Source of the DNA: Anaerococcus sp.
GTDB lineage: Bacteria > Bacillota > Clostridia > Tissierellales > Peptoniphilaceae
Direction: 5' to 3'
Assembly: GCF_030825785.1 (NCBI RefSeq)
Contig: NZ_JAPJPG010000027.1
Location: 1-22,145 of the forward strand
Length of the DNA stretch: 22,145 nucleotides
The notes beneath the pieces are model-generated. The model made no database searches, was not told the origin of the DNA, and worked only from the letters and a program-made list of their open reading frames with translations. Shown here piece by piece: positions 1 to 8,342 of this stretch (position 1 is the first letter of the stretch; each line of letters starts with the position of its first letter). The translations under genes were made by a program, and so were the position numbers.

Positions 1-177
1 TTCTAATATTGACTTTGGTCTTTTAATAGCAAGTAGGCTCTTAAGAAATTCCTTTGTCTCTAACTTCATAATAGGAACATTTTCTACTTCAGCATATCTT
101 CTTAACTCAAGGAAATCTTTATCTATAATCATTTCTTCAATAAAAGATGAAATGTATTCATTATTTATACGATTCAT
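1..177 (-). CDS. trmR: tRNA 5-hydroxyuridine methyltransferase (TrmR/YrrM-type O-methyltransferase), N-terminal part
   Basis: Reading the minus strand from an ATG at 177 gives 59 open codons running off the left edge. The protein starts MNRINNEYISSFIEEM and reaches LAIKRPKSILE, where SAM-dependent O-methyltransferases of the YrrM/TrmR family continue into the glycine-rich SAM-binding loop. In that family the enzyme methylates 5-hydroxyuridine at the wobble position of tRNAs. The conserved helical start, the VPIM segment and the K-RPKSILE stretch are what I recognise; the catalytic domain lies outside the window. The start lies inside the 3' end of the RNase J gene (17-base overlap) and is preceded by a modest purine-rich site (TTAGAGAG), so translation is probably coupled. 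It could be another small O-methyltransferase of the same fold; TrmR is the best fit. Confidence 0.72.
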   Translation of the reverse strand, partial: MNRINNEYISSFIEEMIIDKDFLELRRYAEVENVPIMKLETKEFLKSLLAIKRPKSILE

Positions 178-1843
178 TACTCTCTAACTCTGATATAACT
201 GGTAGTATCATAGGATCACGACCTAATTCATTGTAAATATAAGATTTCAAATCCTCTCTAATTTTGTATTTAATCTGACTTATAGCTCGAATTTCTTTAT
301 CTGCACATTTCTTAATTGATCTTAATACTACATCCTTAGCATTTTCTATGATATCTTGATTTTCTTTCACATAAACAAAACCACGTGAGACAATATCTGG
401 TCCAGCTAGTAATTGTTGGGTATGTTTATCAAAGGTAATTGAAACTACAACTAATCCATCTTCGGATAAGTGTTTTCTATCCTTTAGAACGATATTACCA
501 ACATCACCGATTCCAGAACCGTCTACTAGTATATTTCCAGCTTGAACTCTACCATTGATTGCTCCATGTTTTTTTGTAAATTCATAAATATCACCGTTTT
601 TACCAATCAAGATATTTTCCTTAGCTTGTCCCATATCTTCAGCTATTTCGGCATGTTTTTGTAACTGTCTTACTTCACCGTGGGCTGGAATAAGGTATTT
701 TGGCGTAACTAATTGATACATCAATTTAATTTCTTCTTGGCAAGCGTGTCCAGAAGCATGTACTTTAGCAAGAGATGAATAAATAATCTTACAACCTATT
801 TTTGTTAGATTATTAATAGTATTATTAATTGCCATCTCATTACCAGGAATTGCTGAAGAAGATAGGATCACCGTATCTGTTTCATTTAGGTTTATCTGTT
901 TATGTTCTCTATTAGCCATTCTAGTGAGTGCTGATAGAGGCTCACCCTGGGTACCTGTTGAAAGAACTACTATCTCATCATCAGCGTAGTTTTTGATATT
1001 TTTCATATCAATTAGGGTATTACTTTTAATTTTTAGATAGCCTAATTCATTCGCGATTCTAACGTTATTAAGCATTGACCTACCAGATAGAGCTACTTTC
1101 TTATTATATCTTTCCGCAGCATAGATAATTTGTTGGACCCTATGAAGATTTGATGCAAATGTTGCAACGATTATTCTTGACTTAGCTCTTCCAAATATTT
1201 GAATAAAGGTATCACCAACAGTTTTCTCGCTTAGTGAGTATCCTTCCCTTTCAACGTTTGTACTGTCTGCAAATAGGGCTAATACTCCTTTTCGTCCTAA
1301 TTCTGCAAGTCTTTGGATATCAGTTGGGTCATTATCAATTGGGGTAAAGTCCATCTTAAAGTCCCCGGTAAATATTACTGTTCCTACTGGAGACTTCACA
1401 GCTATAGAGCAAGCATCAGGTATAGAGTGACTTACTCTAATAAATTCAGCACTCAATGATCCAACTTTGACAGTATTATTTACATTTACCATCTTGATTT
1501 TGTTAGGATTTAATCCATGCTCTTTAAACTTATTTTCTAATAAGCCCTTAGTTAGCTTCGAGCAGTATACATTGGTATCAATATTTTTTAGAAAATAAGG
1601 TATAGCGCCAATATGGTCTTCGTGACCATGCGTTACAAATATTCCTCTTAGTTTGTTTTTATTTTCTTCTACATAGGTGAAATCAGGAATTACGATATCA
1701 ACCCCTAGCATCTCTGCATCAGGGAAGGTCAATCCACAATCTATCATGATCATATCATTTCCATATTCTACCAATGTACAGTTTTTACCTACTTCTTGTA
1801 ATCCCCCAAGAGGGATTATTCTTAATTTTTTGTCATTTTGCAT
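161..1843 (-). CDS. rnjA: Ribonuclease J (RNase J1 type)
   Basis: A 560-residue metallo-beta-lactamase/beta-CASP ribonuclease, full length for RNase J. It acts in mRNA decay and 5'-end processing, with 5'-exonuclease and endonuclease activity. The zinc-binding motif HGHEDH lies near residues 72-77 in the segment FVTHGHEDHIGAIPYFL. Later motifs include SGHACQEE and IPAHGE, followed by the C-terminal domain. Because HGHEDH is intact, it resembles the catalytically active J1 rather than J2, in which this motif is degenerate in Bacillus. The open frame extends 11 codons further upstream, but the ATG at 1843 has a clear AAGGAG site just before it and lies 2 bases past the fur stop, so I use that start. 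The gene is last-but-one in the alaS-ireB-ruvX-DUF1292-fur run and overlaps trmR. Confidence 0.95.
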   Translation of the reverse strand: MQNDKKLRIIPLGGLQEVGKNCTLVEYGNDMIMIDCGLTFPDAEMLGVDIVIPDFTYVEENKNKLRGIFVTHGHEDHIGAIPYFLKNIDTNVYCSKLTKGLLENKFKEHGLNPNKIKMVNVNNTVKVGSLSAEFIRVSHSIPDACSIAVKSPVGTVIFTGDFKMDFTPIDNDPTDIQRLAELGRKGVLALFADSTNVEREGYSLSEKTVGDTFIQIFGRAKSRIIVATFASNLHRVQQIIYAAERYNKKVALSGRSMLNNVRIANELGYLKIKSNTLIDMKNIKNYADDEIVVLSTGTQGEPLSALTRMANREHKQINLNETDTVILSSSAIPGNEMAINNTINNLTKIGCKIIYSSLAKVHASGHACQEEIKLMYQLVTPKYLIPAHGEVRQLQKHAEIAEDMGQAKENILIGKNGDIYEFTKKHGAINGRVQAGNILVDGSGIGDVGNIVLKDRKHLSEDGLVVVSITFDKHTQQLLAGPDIVSRGFVYVKENQDIIENAKDVVLRSIKKCADKEIRAISQIKYKIREDLKSYIYNELGRDPMILPVISELESNESYK

Positions 1844-1845
1844 TA

Positions 1846-2283
1846 TTACTCCTTGTTTTTTTGACAATCGGAGCATGTTCCAAAGATTCTTAATGAATAA
1901 TAATCTAAATCAAAATCATATACCTTTTTTAAAGATTCTTTCATTTCATCTTTAGATAGAAATTCATCTTCTATAATTTTACCGCATGTAGTACAAATAA
2001 TGTGATCATGATGATCATTTTTTGGATCAATAAGTTCGTAAGTATATGCTTGATCGGTAAATTCTTGTTTGTTAACAATTCCAAGTTCTTCAAAAATATT
2101 TAAAGTTCTATAAATTGTAGCTATTCCTACTTGCTTATGTTCTTGATGTACAATTGAAAAAAGTTCTTCTGGCGTGATATGTTTTGCCTCAGAGTTTTTC
2201 AGTGCGTTAAAGATAATCTCTCTTTGTTTAGTAAATTTTTGGTTATTTTCTTCAAAAATTTTTCTAATCTGATCAGTATTCAT
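1846..2283 (-). CDS. Fur-family metal-responsive transcriptional repressor
   Basis: A 145-residue Fur-superfamily protein. It has an N-terminal winged helix with recognition helix VGIATIYRTLNIFEELGIV, then the dimerisation/metal domain with the histidine cluster DHHDHIIC. Two CxxC pairs (Cys97/100 and Cys137/140) would hold the structural zinc. The sequence looks more like Fur than PerR or Zur, but subtype (iron, peroxide or zinc sensing) cannot be settled by eye. An ATG two codons upstream (2289) is also in frame. I prefer 2283 because the purine-rich AGAAG sits about 6 bases before it and touches the upstream ATG directly. The start overlaps the end of the DUF1292 gene, so the two are probably co-translated. 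No operator is evident upstream because the gene is internal to the operon. Confidence 0.88.
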   Translation of the reverse strand: MNTDQIRKIFEENNQKFTKQREIIFNALKNSEAKHITPEELFSIVHQEHKQVGIATIYRTLNIFEELGIVNKQEFTDQAYTYELIDPKNDHHDHIICTTCGKIIEDEFLSKDEMKESLKKVYDFDLDYYSLRIFGTCSDCQKNKE

Positions 2284-2515
2284 CAACATCTTCTTTCATT
2301 TCTTCATAAATTTCGATAAGCTCATCTAATAAATCCTGGTCTTCTATGGATTTTAGTTCAACCTCGTTATTTTTTTCAATAACTTCTACAATTAAAATAA
2401 GCTCATCTCCTACTTGTTTTAAGGCAGCATAATTTGCCTCATCTACTCCGAATGTATCTAATATTTTAAATTCGACTTCATTGTTATCTTCATCGAGCAA
2501 AATAATATTATCCAT
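2273..2515 (-). CDS. DUF1292 family acidic protein (YrzB-like)
   Basis: An 80-residue, very acidic protein with the DUF1292 pattern: a short beta strand MDNIILLDEDNNEVEF, then the segment NYAALKQVGDELILIVEV and an acidic helical tail. Function is unknown. In Bacillota it almost always follows ireB and ruvX, as it does here. It has a strong AGGAG site 6 bases before the ATG, overlaps ruvX by 8 bases upstream, and overlaps the fur start downstream. The conserved ireB-ruvX-DUF1292 order is the main support for calling this a real gene and not a shadow. Confidence 0.88.
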   Translation of the reverse strand: MDNIILLDEDNNEVEFKILDTFGVDEANYAALKQVGDELILIVEVIEKNNEVELKSIEDQDLLDELIEIYEEMKEDVDEY

Positions 2516-2927
2516 TTTTTCTCCTATCCAAATATGTTTGAAGTATGAAAGTTGCAGCGATTTTATCTATATACTTTTTACGATTTTCACGTCTAACTTC
2601 CATATCCATAAGAACAGCTTCTGATTGAATAGTAGTCATTCTTTCGTCTTCATAGACAATTTCGATATCTACTTGTTTTTTTAGAAAATCTACAAAGCTT
2701 ATAACTCTCATAGCTTGCGGGCCTATTGTATTATTCATATTTTTAGGTAGTCCAACTACTATTAGATTCACATCATTTTCTTCGACTAATTCCTTAATTC
2801 TTTCGATATCTACACTTGCTTTTTTTCTTTTTATTGTCTCTAGAGCATTTGCTAATAAAAACATAGGGTCACTTAGAGCAACCCCAATTGTTTTATTACC
2901 AACATCTAGACCCATTATTCTACTCAT
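2508..2927 (-). CDS. ruvX: RuvX/YqgF family Holliday-junction resolvase-like nuclease
   Basis: A 139-residue RNase H-fold protein of the YqgF family, full length. The N-terminal MGLDVGNKTIGVALSD carries the first catalytic aspartate, VVGLPKNMN is the conserved middle motif, YEDERMTT holds the acidic residue and KIDKIAATFILQTYLD the last conserved helix with its Asp. Family members have been proposed to resolve Holliday junctions and, in E. coli, to help mature the 16S rRNA 5' end. The start ATG overlaps the ireB stop (ATGAGTAG). A second ATG four codons in could also serve, but the overlapping start fits the coupled arrangement better. Confidence 0.93.
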   Translation of the reverse strand: MSRIMGLDVGNKTIGVALSDPMFLLANALETIKRKKASVDIERIKELVEENDVNLIVVGLPKNMNNTIGPQAMRVISFVDFLKKQVDIEIVYEDERMTTIQSEAVLMDMEVRRENRKKYIDKIAATFILQTYLDRRKNG

Positions 2928-3180
2928 TAATATACTTCTCTAATAACTCTTCAAGTATACGATCACGATCTACTGTTCTTATTAATTTTCTAGCACCGTT
3001 ATGGGCGGTGATATAAGTTGGATCTCCTGATAATAAATAGCCTACTATTTGACCTGTTGGTTTGTAACCTTTTTCTTCCAAAGATTTATATACTGTTGTT
3101 AGAATTTCTCTAATATCTTTTTCTTGATCCTTATCTGCCTTAAATAGCATGGTCTCATTGAAGTTATTTTTATCAGCCAT
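2920..3180 (-). CDS. ireB: IreB family regulatory phosphoprotein (UPF0297)
   Basis: An 86-residue IreB-family protein. The signature VYKSLEEKGYKPTGQIVGYLLSGDPTYITAHNGARKLI is split across residues about 30-67, ending in a helical LLEKYINE. In Enterococcus faecalis, IreB is phosphorylated on N-terminal threonines by the PASTA kinase IreK and reversed by IreP, and it tunes cephalosporin resistance. The TM(L/Y)F motif near residue 10 (here NETMLF) is in the region where phosphorylation is known to occur. The start is well supported by AAAGGAG before the ATG. It follows alaS by 10 bases, the classic order in Bacillota. It implies a PASTA-type Ser/Thr kinase elsewhere in the genome, which this window does not show. 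Confidence 0.93.
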   Translation of the reverse strand: MADKNNFNETMLFKADKDQEKDIREILTTVYKSLEEKGYKPTGQIVGYLLSGDPTYITAHNGARKLIRTVDRDRILEELLEKYINE

Positions 3181-3190
3181 AATATCTCCT

Positions 3191-5803
3191 TTAAATTATT
3201 TCACTGACTTTTTCTAAAGCTTCTTCTAGTTTAGAAATATCTTTTCCTCCGGCTTGAGCAAAGTTCTTCTTGCCTCCACCATTACCTCCAGTAATTTGAG
3301 CTATTTGTCTTACTATTTTACCAGCATTGTACTTATCGGTAAGTTTATCATCAACAGAAACTGTAAATACAATCTTATCACTAACTGAAGCAAAGACAAT
3401 TATTAGATTATCAAAAGACGACTTTATCCTATTTTCATAATCTCTTAGCTCGTCCATAGAAACATTATCAAATTTCTTAACTAATAAATTTATACCCTTT
3501 ATTTCTCTTACGTCTTCTTTTAGTTCGCTAACTATGTCAGAACTGTTAGTGGTCTTTAACCTACTATTTTCTGATTTTAGCCTTTCAATTTCATTTTCTA
3601 GGCTGTCTATTCTATTAGTTATATTATTAGAGCTGGTATTTAGTCTATCAGCTAGTTGATTTAGTTTATTAGCTTTGTCGTTTAGATATTCAAACGCTTT
3701 TTTACCCGTAAGGGCTTCGATTCTTCTTACACCAGCAGATACAGATGATTCTTGTTTAATTTTAAAAATCAAAATATCGCTTGTGTAATTTACATGGCAT
3801 CCACCACATAATTCTCTAGAGTAATCACCCATAGAAACAACTCTGACCTTATCTTTGTATTTGTCTTCGAATAGGCCTATTGCCCCCATTTTTTGCGACT
3901 CTTTGTAATCAACTATATCTTTTGTTACAAGATTTTGCTTAATAATTTCTCTATTTACAATTTTTTCGACTCTTTTTATCTCTTCTCTTGTTAAAGCCTT
4001 ATTATGAGCAAAATCAAATCTCAACTTATTTTCATCGACTAGTGATCCCGCTTGCTTAACTTCCTCACCTAAAACGTCTCTTAAAGCTTGGTCAAGTAGG
4101 TGGGTTGCAGAGTGATTTCTTTGTATTGCTAATCTCTTATCTTTATCTACTATAAAGTTAGCCTCATCACCAACATTTATAGATCCTTCAACTACTTCAA
4201 TATAATGGAAATAAATATCTTTTTGCTTTTGTACGTCGATTACTTCTGCTTTAAAGGAATCACTTATTATTAGTCCAGTATCAGCTACTTCACCGCCGCC
4301 TTCTGCATAAAATGAAGTCTTATCACTGATTATTATACCGTTATCTCCCTTACTTAGCGAAGAAGCTTCTGAGTTTTCTTTGAATAAGTTTAAAATTCTA
4401 GCTTTTATCTCTAGATCATCATATCCTGCAAAAGTAGTTTTCTCGATTCCATCGGTATTTATGTTGTCAAGTGACCATCCTGCGTCTTTCTTTCTAGCGT
4501 CTCTTGCTGTTTGCTTTTGAATTTGCATTTGTTCATTGAAAGTTTCTTCGTCGACATCAAGATTTTTCTCTTCTAGGATCTCTTTAGTCAAATCAAGTGG
4601 GAATCCATAAGTATCATAGAGCTTGAAAGCTTCCTTACCGTCTAGAATTCTTTCTTTTATTTCACTCATTCTTACGATTAAGGATTCTAATCTTTCTAGG
4701 CCTTGGTCAATTGTTTTTTGAAATCTATCTTCTTCATCTCTTATTACAGATTTAATTTTTTCTCTATTCGTATCGAGTTCGTCATACTCAATTTTGTAAG
4801 TATCGATTACTTTATCGACTATATTTGTTAAAAATTCACCTTCTATTCCTAAAAGCTTACCATGTCTATAGGCTCTTCTTATGAGACGTCTTAGTACATA
4901 TCCTCTTTTTTCATTTGAAGGCATAACTCCATCGCAAATTAAAAATGTCATCGCCTTAGCATGATCTGCTATTACTCTGATAGATACATCATCTTTTTTA
5001 TTTTCTTTATATCTTTTTTTTGATAAGTTCTCTATTTCTGATATTATTTCAGCCATTACATCTACTTCAAAAATATTGTCCTTATCTTGTAAAACCATTG
5101 CGATTCTTTCAAGGCCCATACCTGTATCGATATTCGGATGGGCAAGTGGTGTATAATTTCCTTGACTATCTTTATTGAATTGTGTAAATACTAGATTCCA
5201 TACTTCCATAAATCTATCGGAATCATCATTTCCTGGCTTATTATCATTTTCATCTATAGCCTTACTTAATCCCCTATCTACAAAAATTTCCGAACATGGA
5301 CCACAAGGACCAACTTCTAGCTCCCAAAAATTATCTTCTTTGCCTTCTCTAAGAATTCTTTCACTATCAAGACCTATCTCATTATGCCATATATTGTAAG
5401 CTTCATCATCTTCTTTAAATACTGTAACCCAAATGTCTTCTTTGGAAATCTCAAGTTCTTTGGTTAGGAATTCATAAGCCCATGTTATAGCTTCTTTCTT
5501 GAAATAATCACCAAATGAAAAGTTACCGAGCATTTCAAAAAATGTCCCGTGACGTTCTGTCTTTCCGACTCTTTCTATATCTGCAGTTCTTACACATTTT
5601 TGTGAAGATGTCGCTCTATTGTTTTTCATCTTCTTATCGCCGGTAAAATACTTTTTAAGTGGCGCCATTCCTGCATTTATTAATAACAAAGAGTCATCAT
5701 CAATAGGAATTAGTGGAAATGACTTTAAAAGTGTATGACCCTTCTCATTTCCAAAAAAATTCAAATATTTGTTTCTTAACTCATTCATTCCTAAGTTTTT
5801 CAT
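3191..5803 (-). CDS. alaS: Alanyl-tRNA synthetase
   Basis: An 870-residue AlaRS of normal full length that attaches alanine to tRNA-Ala in the cytosol. Class II motif 1 is near LINAGMAPLKKYF (41-53). Motif 2 follows around TERHGTFFEMLGNFSFGDYF (82-101), and motif 3 includes DTGMGLERIAM (226-236). The editing domain has HSATH (564-568) and CGGCH (666-670), supplying the zinc/editing ligands that clear mischarged Ser- or Gly-tRNA. The C-Ala domain ends with the glycine-rich GGNGGGKKNFAQAGG. The first ATG has GAGGT 7 bases upstream, overlapping the stop of the preceding regulator, and is preferred over the in-frame Met6. It leads into ireB 10 bases on. Confidence 0.97.
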   Translation of the reverse strand: MKNLGMNELRNKYLNFFGNEKGHTLLKSFPLIPIDDDSLLLINAGMAPLKKYFTGDKKMKNNRATSSQKCVRTADIERVGKTERHGTFFEMLGNFSFGDYFKKEAITWAYEFLTKELEISKEDIWVTVFKEDDEAYNIWHNEIGLDSERILREGKEDNFWELEVGPCGPCSEIFVDRGLSKAIDENDNKPGNDDSDRFMEVWNLVFTQFNKDSQGNYTPLAHPNIDTGMGLERIAMVLQDKDNIFEVDVMAEIISEIENLSKKRYKENKKDDVSIRVIADHAKAMTFLICDGVMPSNEKRGYVLRRLIRRAYRHGKLLGIEGEFLTNIVDKVIDTYKIEYDELDTNREKIKSVIRDEEDRFQKTIDQGLERLESLIVRMSEIKERILDGKEAFKLYDTYGFPLDLTKEILEEKNLDVDEETFNEQMQIQKQTARDARKKDAGWSLDNINTDGIEKTTFAGYDDLEIKARILNLFKENSEASSLSKGDNGIIISDKTSFYAEGGGEVADTGLIISDSFKAEVIDVQKQKDIYFHYIEVVEGSINVGDEANFIVDKDKRLAIQRNHSATHLLDQALRDVLGEEVKQAGSLVDENKLRFDFAHNKALTREEIKRVEKIVNREIIKQNLVTKDIVDYKESQKMGAIGLFEDKYKDKVRVVSMGDYSRELCGGCHVNYTSDILIFKIKQESSVSAGVRRIEALTGKKAFEYLNDKANKLNQLADRLNTSSNNITNRIDSLENEIERLKSENSRLKTTNSSDIVSELKEDVREIKGINLLVKKFDNVSMDELRDYENRIKSSFDNLIIVFASVSDKIVFTVSVDDKLTDKYNAGKIVRQIAQITGGNGGGKKNFAQAGGKDISKLEEALEKVSEII

Positions 5804-5812
5804 TCTTTTACC

Positions 5813-6214
5813 TCAAACTTCCTGATTTATCATATTTTTTAAACTAATAGAATCAACTGCTTCATTTATCACCTTATCTATTCTGTCAAATACAAAATAC
5901 GCATCGCATTTATCATCACAAAAGTGATCTCCACTTACACAGTCGCTCATGGTTATGTTTCCTTCGAGAACTCTTAATACCTCACCAACAGAAATATCAT
6001 CTAAATCTCTTGTGATTTTATATCCTCCCTTAGGGCCTCTAGCTGATTTAATTAAGCCATCATTTTTAAGTAGCCTTATTAACTGCTCCAAATAATTTTC
6101 CGATAGGTTAAGCTTCTCACTCATCTCTGATACAGAGATATATCCCCTTTCATTATTGCTTGCTAGATAACACATAGCCCTTAGTCCATACCTGCCTCTT
6201 GTCGATAGTTTCAT
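5813..6214 (-). CDS. Rrf2-family transcriptional regulator, IscR-like with cluster cysteines
   Basis: A 133-residue Rrf2 protein: N-terminal MKLSTRGRYGLRAM, winged helix with recognition region LSENYLEQLIRLLKNDGLIKS, and wing RGPKGGYK. A cysteine-rich segment follows with Cys92, Cys99 and Cys103 (SDCVSGDHFCDDKCDAYFVFD). Three cysteines here are the hallmark of IscR-type [2Fe-2S] sensors, unlike the cysteine-poor CymR type. The spacing (X6, X3) differs from E. coli IscR (X5, X5), so cluster binding is likely but unproven. It sits between comEA and alaS. A likely role is Fe-S or sulfur-supply control; the cysteine desulfurase at 12140-13258 is a possible target but is about 6 kb away with no visible operator. 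Confidence 0.85.
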   Translation of the reverse strand: MKLSTRGRYGLRAMCYLASNNERGYISVSEMSEKLNLSENYLEQLIRLLKNDGLIKSARGPKGGYKITRDLDDISVGEVLRVLEGNITMSDCVSGDHFCDDKCDAYFVFDRIDKVINEAVDSISLKNMINQEV

Positions 6215-6225
6215 TATATTCTCAC

Positions 6226-6858
6226 CTATATTGTAATCAAATCCTTTAAGGCTTCATAAAATTTATCGCCTATTCCTGTAACATTCTTAATATCTTCTAT
6301 TTTATCAAACTTATTTGCACTTCTATACTCGATTATAGCATCTGCCCTCTTATCACCTATGTTAGGTAAGCTCATAAGTTCTTCTTTACTGGCGGTATTA
6401 ATATTAATAAGCTCAGATTTGCTACTAGCACTAATATTTGCAGCCTGATTAGTATCAATATTTTCTAATGAATTCTCTTCATCGATATTAGGTATGTAAA
6501 TTTTCATTTGATCATCTAGTCTTTGTGCAAGATTAAGTGTTTTCTCACTTGCCTTATCAGTCAATCCACCAGCTTCGTTAATCAAATCCTCGAGCCTATC
6601 TCCATCTTTAATTTGATAGACTCCAGGTTTGTTTATCTCGCCTGATATATAAACTTTTTTTATTGAGTCATTTGTTGATTCTTTTTTTTCAGAGTCAATA
6701 TCTTGATCTTCATCTAAACTATCCTCATCAACCAAGGAAATTTTATCAGATTTGTCAAAAATTCCAGCCATATTATTTGAATACGCGAAATTAGCTATTA
6801 AGATAAAAACCGCTATTATTAAACCGTAAATGATTTTATCTTTTTTATCATCAGACAT
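6226..6858 (-). CDS. comEA: ComEA-type DNA-binding receptor (SLBB plus helix-hairpin-helix)
   Basis: A 210-residue membrane-anchored protein. After a short lysine-rich N terminus comes one membrane helix (about 9-26), then an acidic linker. An SLBB domain (about 68-124, KVYISGEINKPGVYQI...) is followed by tandem helix-hairpin-helix motifs, with LPNIGDKRA at 164-172 and VTGIGDKF at 193-200. This is the standard ComEA layout. In naturally competent bacteria it binds double-stranded DNA outside the membrane and hands it to the ComEC channel. The start has AGGAG 8 bases before the ATG. comEC, which often follows comEA, is not next to it; the next gene is the Rrf2 regulator 11 bases on. Function in uptake is therefore a family inference. 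Confidence 0.9.
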   Translation of the reverse strand: MSDDKKDKIIYGLIIAVFILIANFAYSNNMAGIFDKSDKISLVDEDSLDEDQDIDSEKKESTNDSIKKVYISGEINKPGVYQIKDGDRLEDLINEAGGLTDKASEKTLNLAQRLDDQMKIYIPNIDEENSLENIDTNQAANISASSKSELININTASKEELMSLPNIGDKRADAIIEYRSANKFDKIEDIKNVTGIGDKFYEALKDLITI

Positions 6859-6872
6859 AAAATACTCCTAGA

Positions 6873-6903
6873 AATCTATGAGAGCTTAATTCTCCCATAG
6901 ATT
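6873..6903 (-). terminator. Hairpin at the rsfS-comEA junction, possibly a weak terminator or translation-coupling element
   Basis: A 12-base inverted repeat with one G-U mismatch (arms 6873-6884 and 6892-6903, 7-base loop) spans the 3' end of rsfS; the rsfS stop codon lies at the loop edge. On the minus strand it is not followed by a long T-run but by the comEA ribosome-binding site. It may therefore limit readthrough only partly, protect mRNA ends or affect coupling. Confidence 0.4.
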
Positions 6904-7194
6904 ATCTAAATCATAAAATTCACGCTGTTTTTGTGTGAAAATGTGTACAATTATATCTCCAGCATCCAAGAGTATCCATTCTCCTTCTCTTAGACCTTCT
7001 TTGGATAAAATACTATATCCTTCTTTTTCTAAATCATCTTCTATATAATCAGCTAAAGCTCTAGTTTGATTAATACTTCCACCACTTGCTATAACAAACT
7101 TATCAGCTATAGATGAAGAATTTAAATCAATAACCTTTACATCTTCAGCTAATTTATCATCTAATGTTTTTAAAATAGTTTCAAGCTTTTCCAT
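6886..7194 (-). CDS. rsfS: Ribosome silencing factor RsfS
   Basis: A 102-residue RsfS/YbeB/Iojap protein, normal length. The conserved middle DKFVIASGGSINQTRALAD and the end EGEWILLDAGDIIVHIFTQKQREFYDLDNLW are diagnostic. It binds ribosomal protein L14 on free 50S subunits and blocks joining to 30S, lowering translation when nutrients are short. The start overlaps the end of yqeK by 14 bases and has a strong AAGGAG 4 bases before the ATG. The nadD-yqeK-rsfS order is conserved across Bacillota. Confidence 0.95.
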   Translation of the reverse strand: MEKLETILKTLDDKLAEDVKVIDLNSSSIADKFVIASGGSINQTRALADYIEDDLEKEGYSILSKEGLREGEWILLDAGDIIVHIFTQKQREFYDLDNLWEN

Positions 7195-7753
7195 TTTTCT
7201 CCTTTATCAAATAATTTCTTGCCTTAAGTGTTAAAGGATCAATAAAAGCATCCATATCTATTAGGAATCTAATATTGTGATTCAAGCACTCTAAAACACC
7301 TAGATCAAGATTTTTAGAAGCCTTCTTTCTAATCTCTTCTACTCCTGGATATGATCTTTTCTCCTCTATTGCATCTGCTAAAAATACAATTTTTTCCAAA
7401 ACACTCATATTTTCATTTCCTGTTGTATGATATTTGATAGCTTTTAATATCTCCTCATCTCTAACATTATACACTTTTTCCGCAACTTCTGCTCCTAAAA
7501 AAGAATGAACTACAGATTTTGATGAATCAGGATCAATTTCCTTAAAATTGTCTATATTAAGCTCATTCATGTATCTTTCTTCGTTATATTTAGCACAATC
7601 ATGTAAGAAAGCTGCTATTTTTACTTTTTCCTTATCAACTTTCTTTCCTTCGCTTAATTTTTCTGCGCAATTCATAACCCTAAGACTATGCTTATATCTC
7701 TTCTCGCCAATATCTGAAATCAGTCTATCCTTATATAATTCAATATCAAACAT
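7181..7753 (-). CDS. yqeK: HD-domain symmetrical Ap4A hydrolase YqeK
   Basis: A 190-residue HD-superfamily hydrolase. The metal ligands are visible as His22 (YKHSLRV), His51-Asp52 (FLHDCAKY), His83 (VVHSFLGAE), His109 (KYHTTG) and Asp127 (FLADAIEEKRSYPG). The family cleaves diadenosine tetraphosphate symmetrically to two ADP, limiting the alarmone Ap4A. The gene overlaps nadD by 8 bases and rsfS by 14, consistent with coupled translation. The upstream purine-rich site (AGGGGC) is imperfect. Confidence 0.93.
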   Translation of the reverse strand: MFDIELYKDRLISDIGEKRYKHSLRVMNCAEKLSEGKKVDKEKVKIAAFLHDCAKYNEERYMNELNIDNFKEIDPDSSKSVVHSFLGAEVAEKVYNVRDEEILKAIKYHTTGNENMSVLEKIVFLADAIEEKRSYPGVEEIRKKASKNLDLGVLECLNHNIRFLIDMDAFIDPLTLKARNYLIKEKNGKA

Positions 7754-8342
7754 ATAAGCCCCTATTTTCTATAATATATCTAACACTATCTCTAACTAAA
7801 TATTTAATACTTAAATTATTCTTTACCAGATTTCTTATAAGTGTTGATGAAATATTGATATTAAGGTTATTAATTAAAAATATGTTAGGATTATCTTTCT
7901 TGATAAGTTCAACCTTTTCTACCAACTCACTATCTTCATCAATATTACTTCTTGTAAAAACGATGATATTTTCATCCAAGATGTCATCATAATTTCTCCA
8001 AGTATCAATAGTCAAGAAGGAATCTTCACCCATTATATAGAATATATCATCATCTTTAAAAAATTTCTTAAAGCATCTTATAGTCTCGTGGGTATATCTA
8101 ACTTTATCATCAGTAGATTCAAAAGTAGATAGGACAATCTTATCATTATCCCTAATAGCCTCACTAACCATCTCAACTCTTATATTTGTATCTGTTTTCT
8201 TCTTGTGCTTTTTGTGGGGAGGATTTGAACTTGGTAAAATTATTACTTTATCAAGCTTCATAAAATTAATAGCATTCTCTATTACAATCAAATGCCCTAC
8301 ATGAATTGGGTCAAAAGTCCCCCCATATAGTCCTATTCTCAT
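7746..8342 (-). CDS. nadD: Nicotinate-nucleotide adenylyltransferase
   Basis: A 198-residue NadD that joins ATP and nicotinic acid mononucleotide to make deamido-NAD. The nucleotidyltransferase signature GGTFDPIHVGHL sits near residues 8-19 and the C-terminal ISSTLIRNLVKNN motif is near 165-177; YIMGEDSFLTIDTWRNY is the conserved substrate segment. Its ATG shares a base with the yhbY stop (TAATG). I see no Shine-Dalgarno site before it, so translation probably depends on termination-reinitiation from yhbY. Length is normal. Confidence 0.95.
   Translation of the reverse strand: MRIGLYGGTFDPIHVGHLIVIENAINFMKLDKVIILPSSNPPHKKHKKKTDTNIRVEMVSEAIRDNDKIVLSTFESTDDKVRYTHETIRCFKKFFKDDDIFYIMGEDSFLTIDTWRNYDDILDENIIVFTRSNIDEDSELVEKVELIKKDNPNIFLINNLNINISSTLIRNLVKNNLSIKYLVRDSVRYIIENRGLYV

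Noticed and set aside
1844..1876. Eleven extra codons at the RNase J start (MLRLSKKQGVI)
   Set aside because: They overlap the fur coding end, have no Shine-Dalgarno site, and the ATG at 1843 has a strong AAGGAG.
1677..1955. 92-residue plus-strand open frame
   Set aside because: Antisense of RNase J and fur, spanning two well-supported genes; no ribosome-binding site or recognisable domain.
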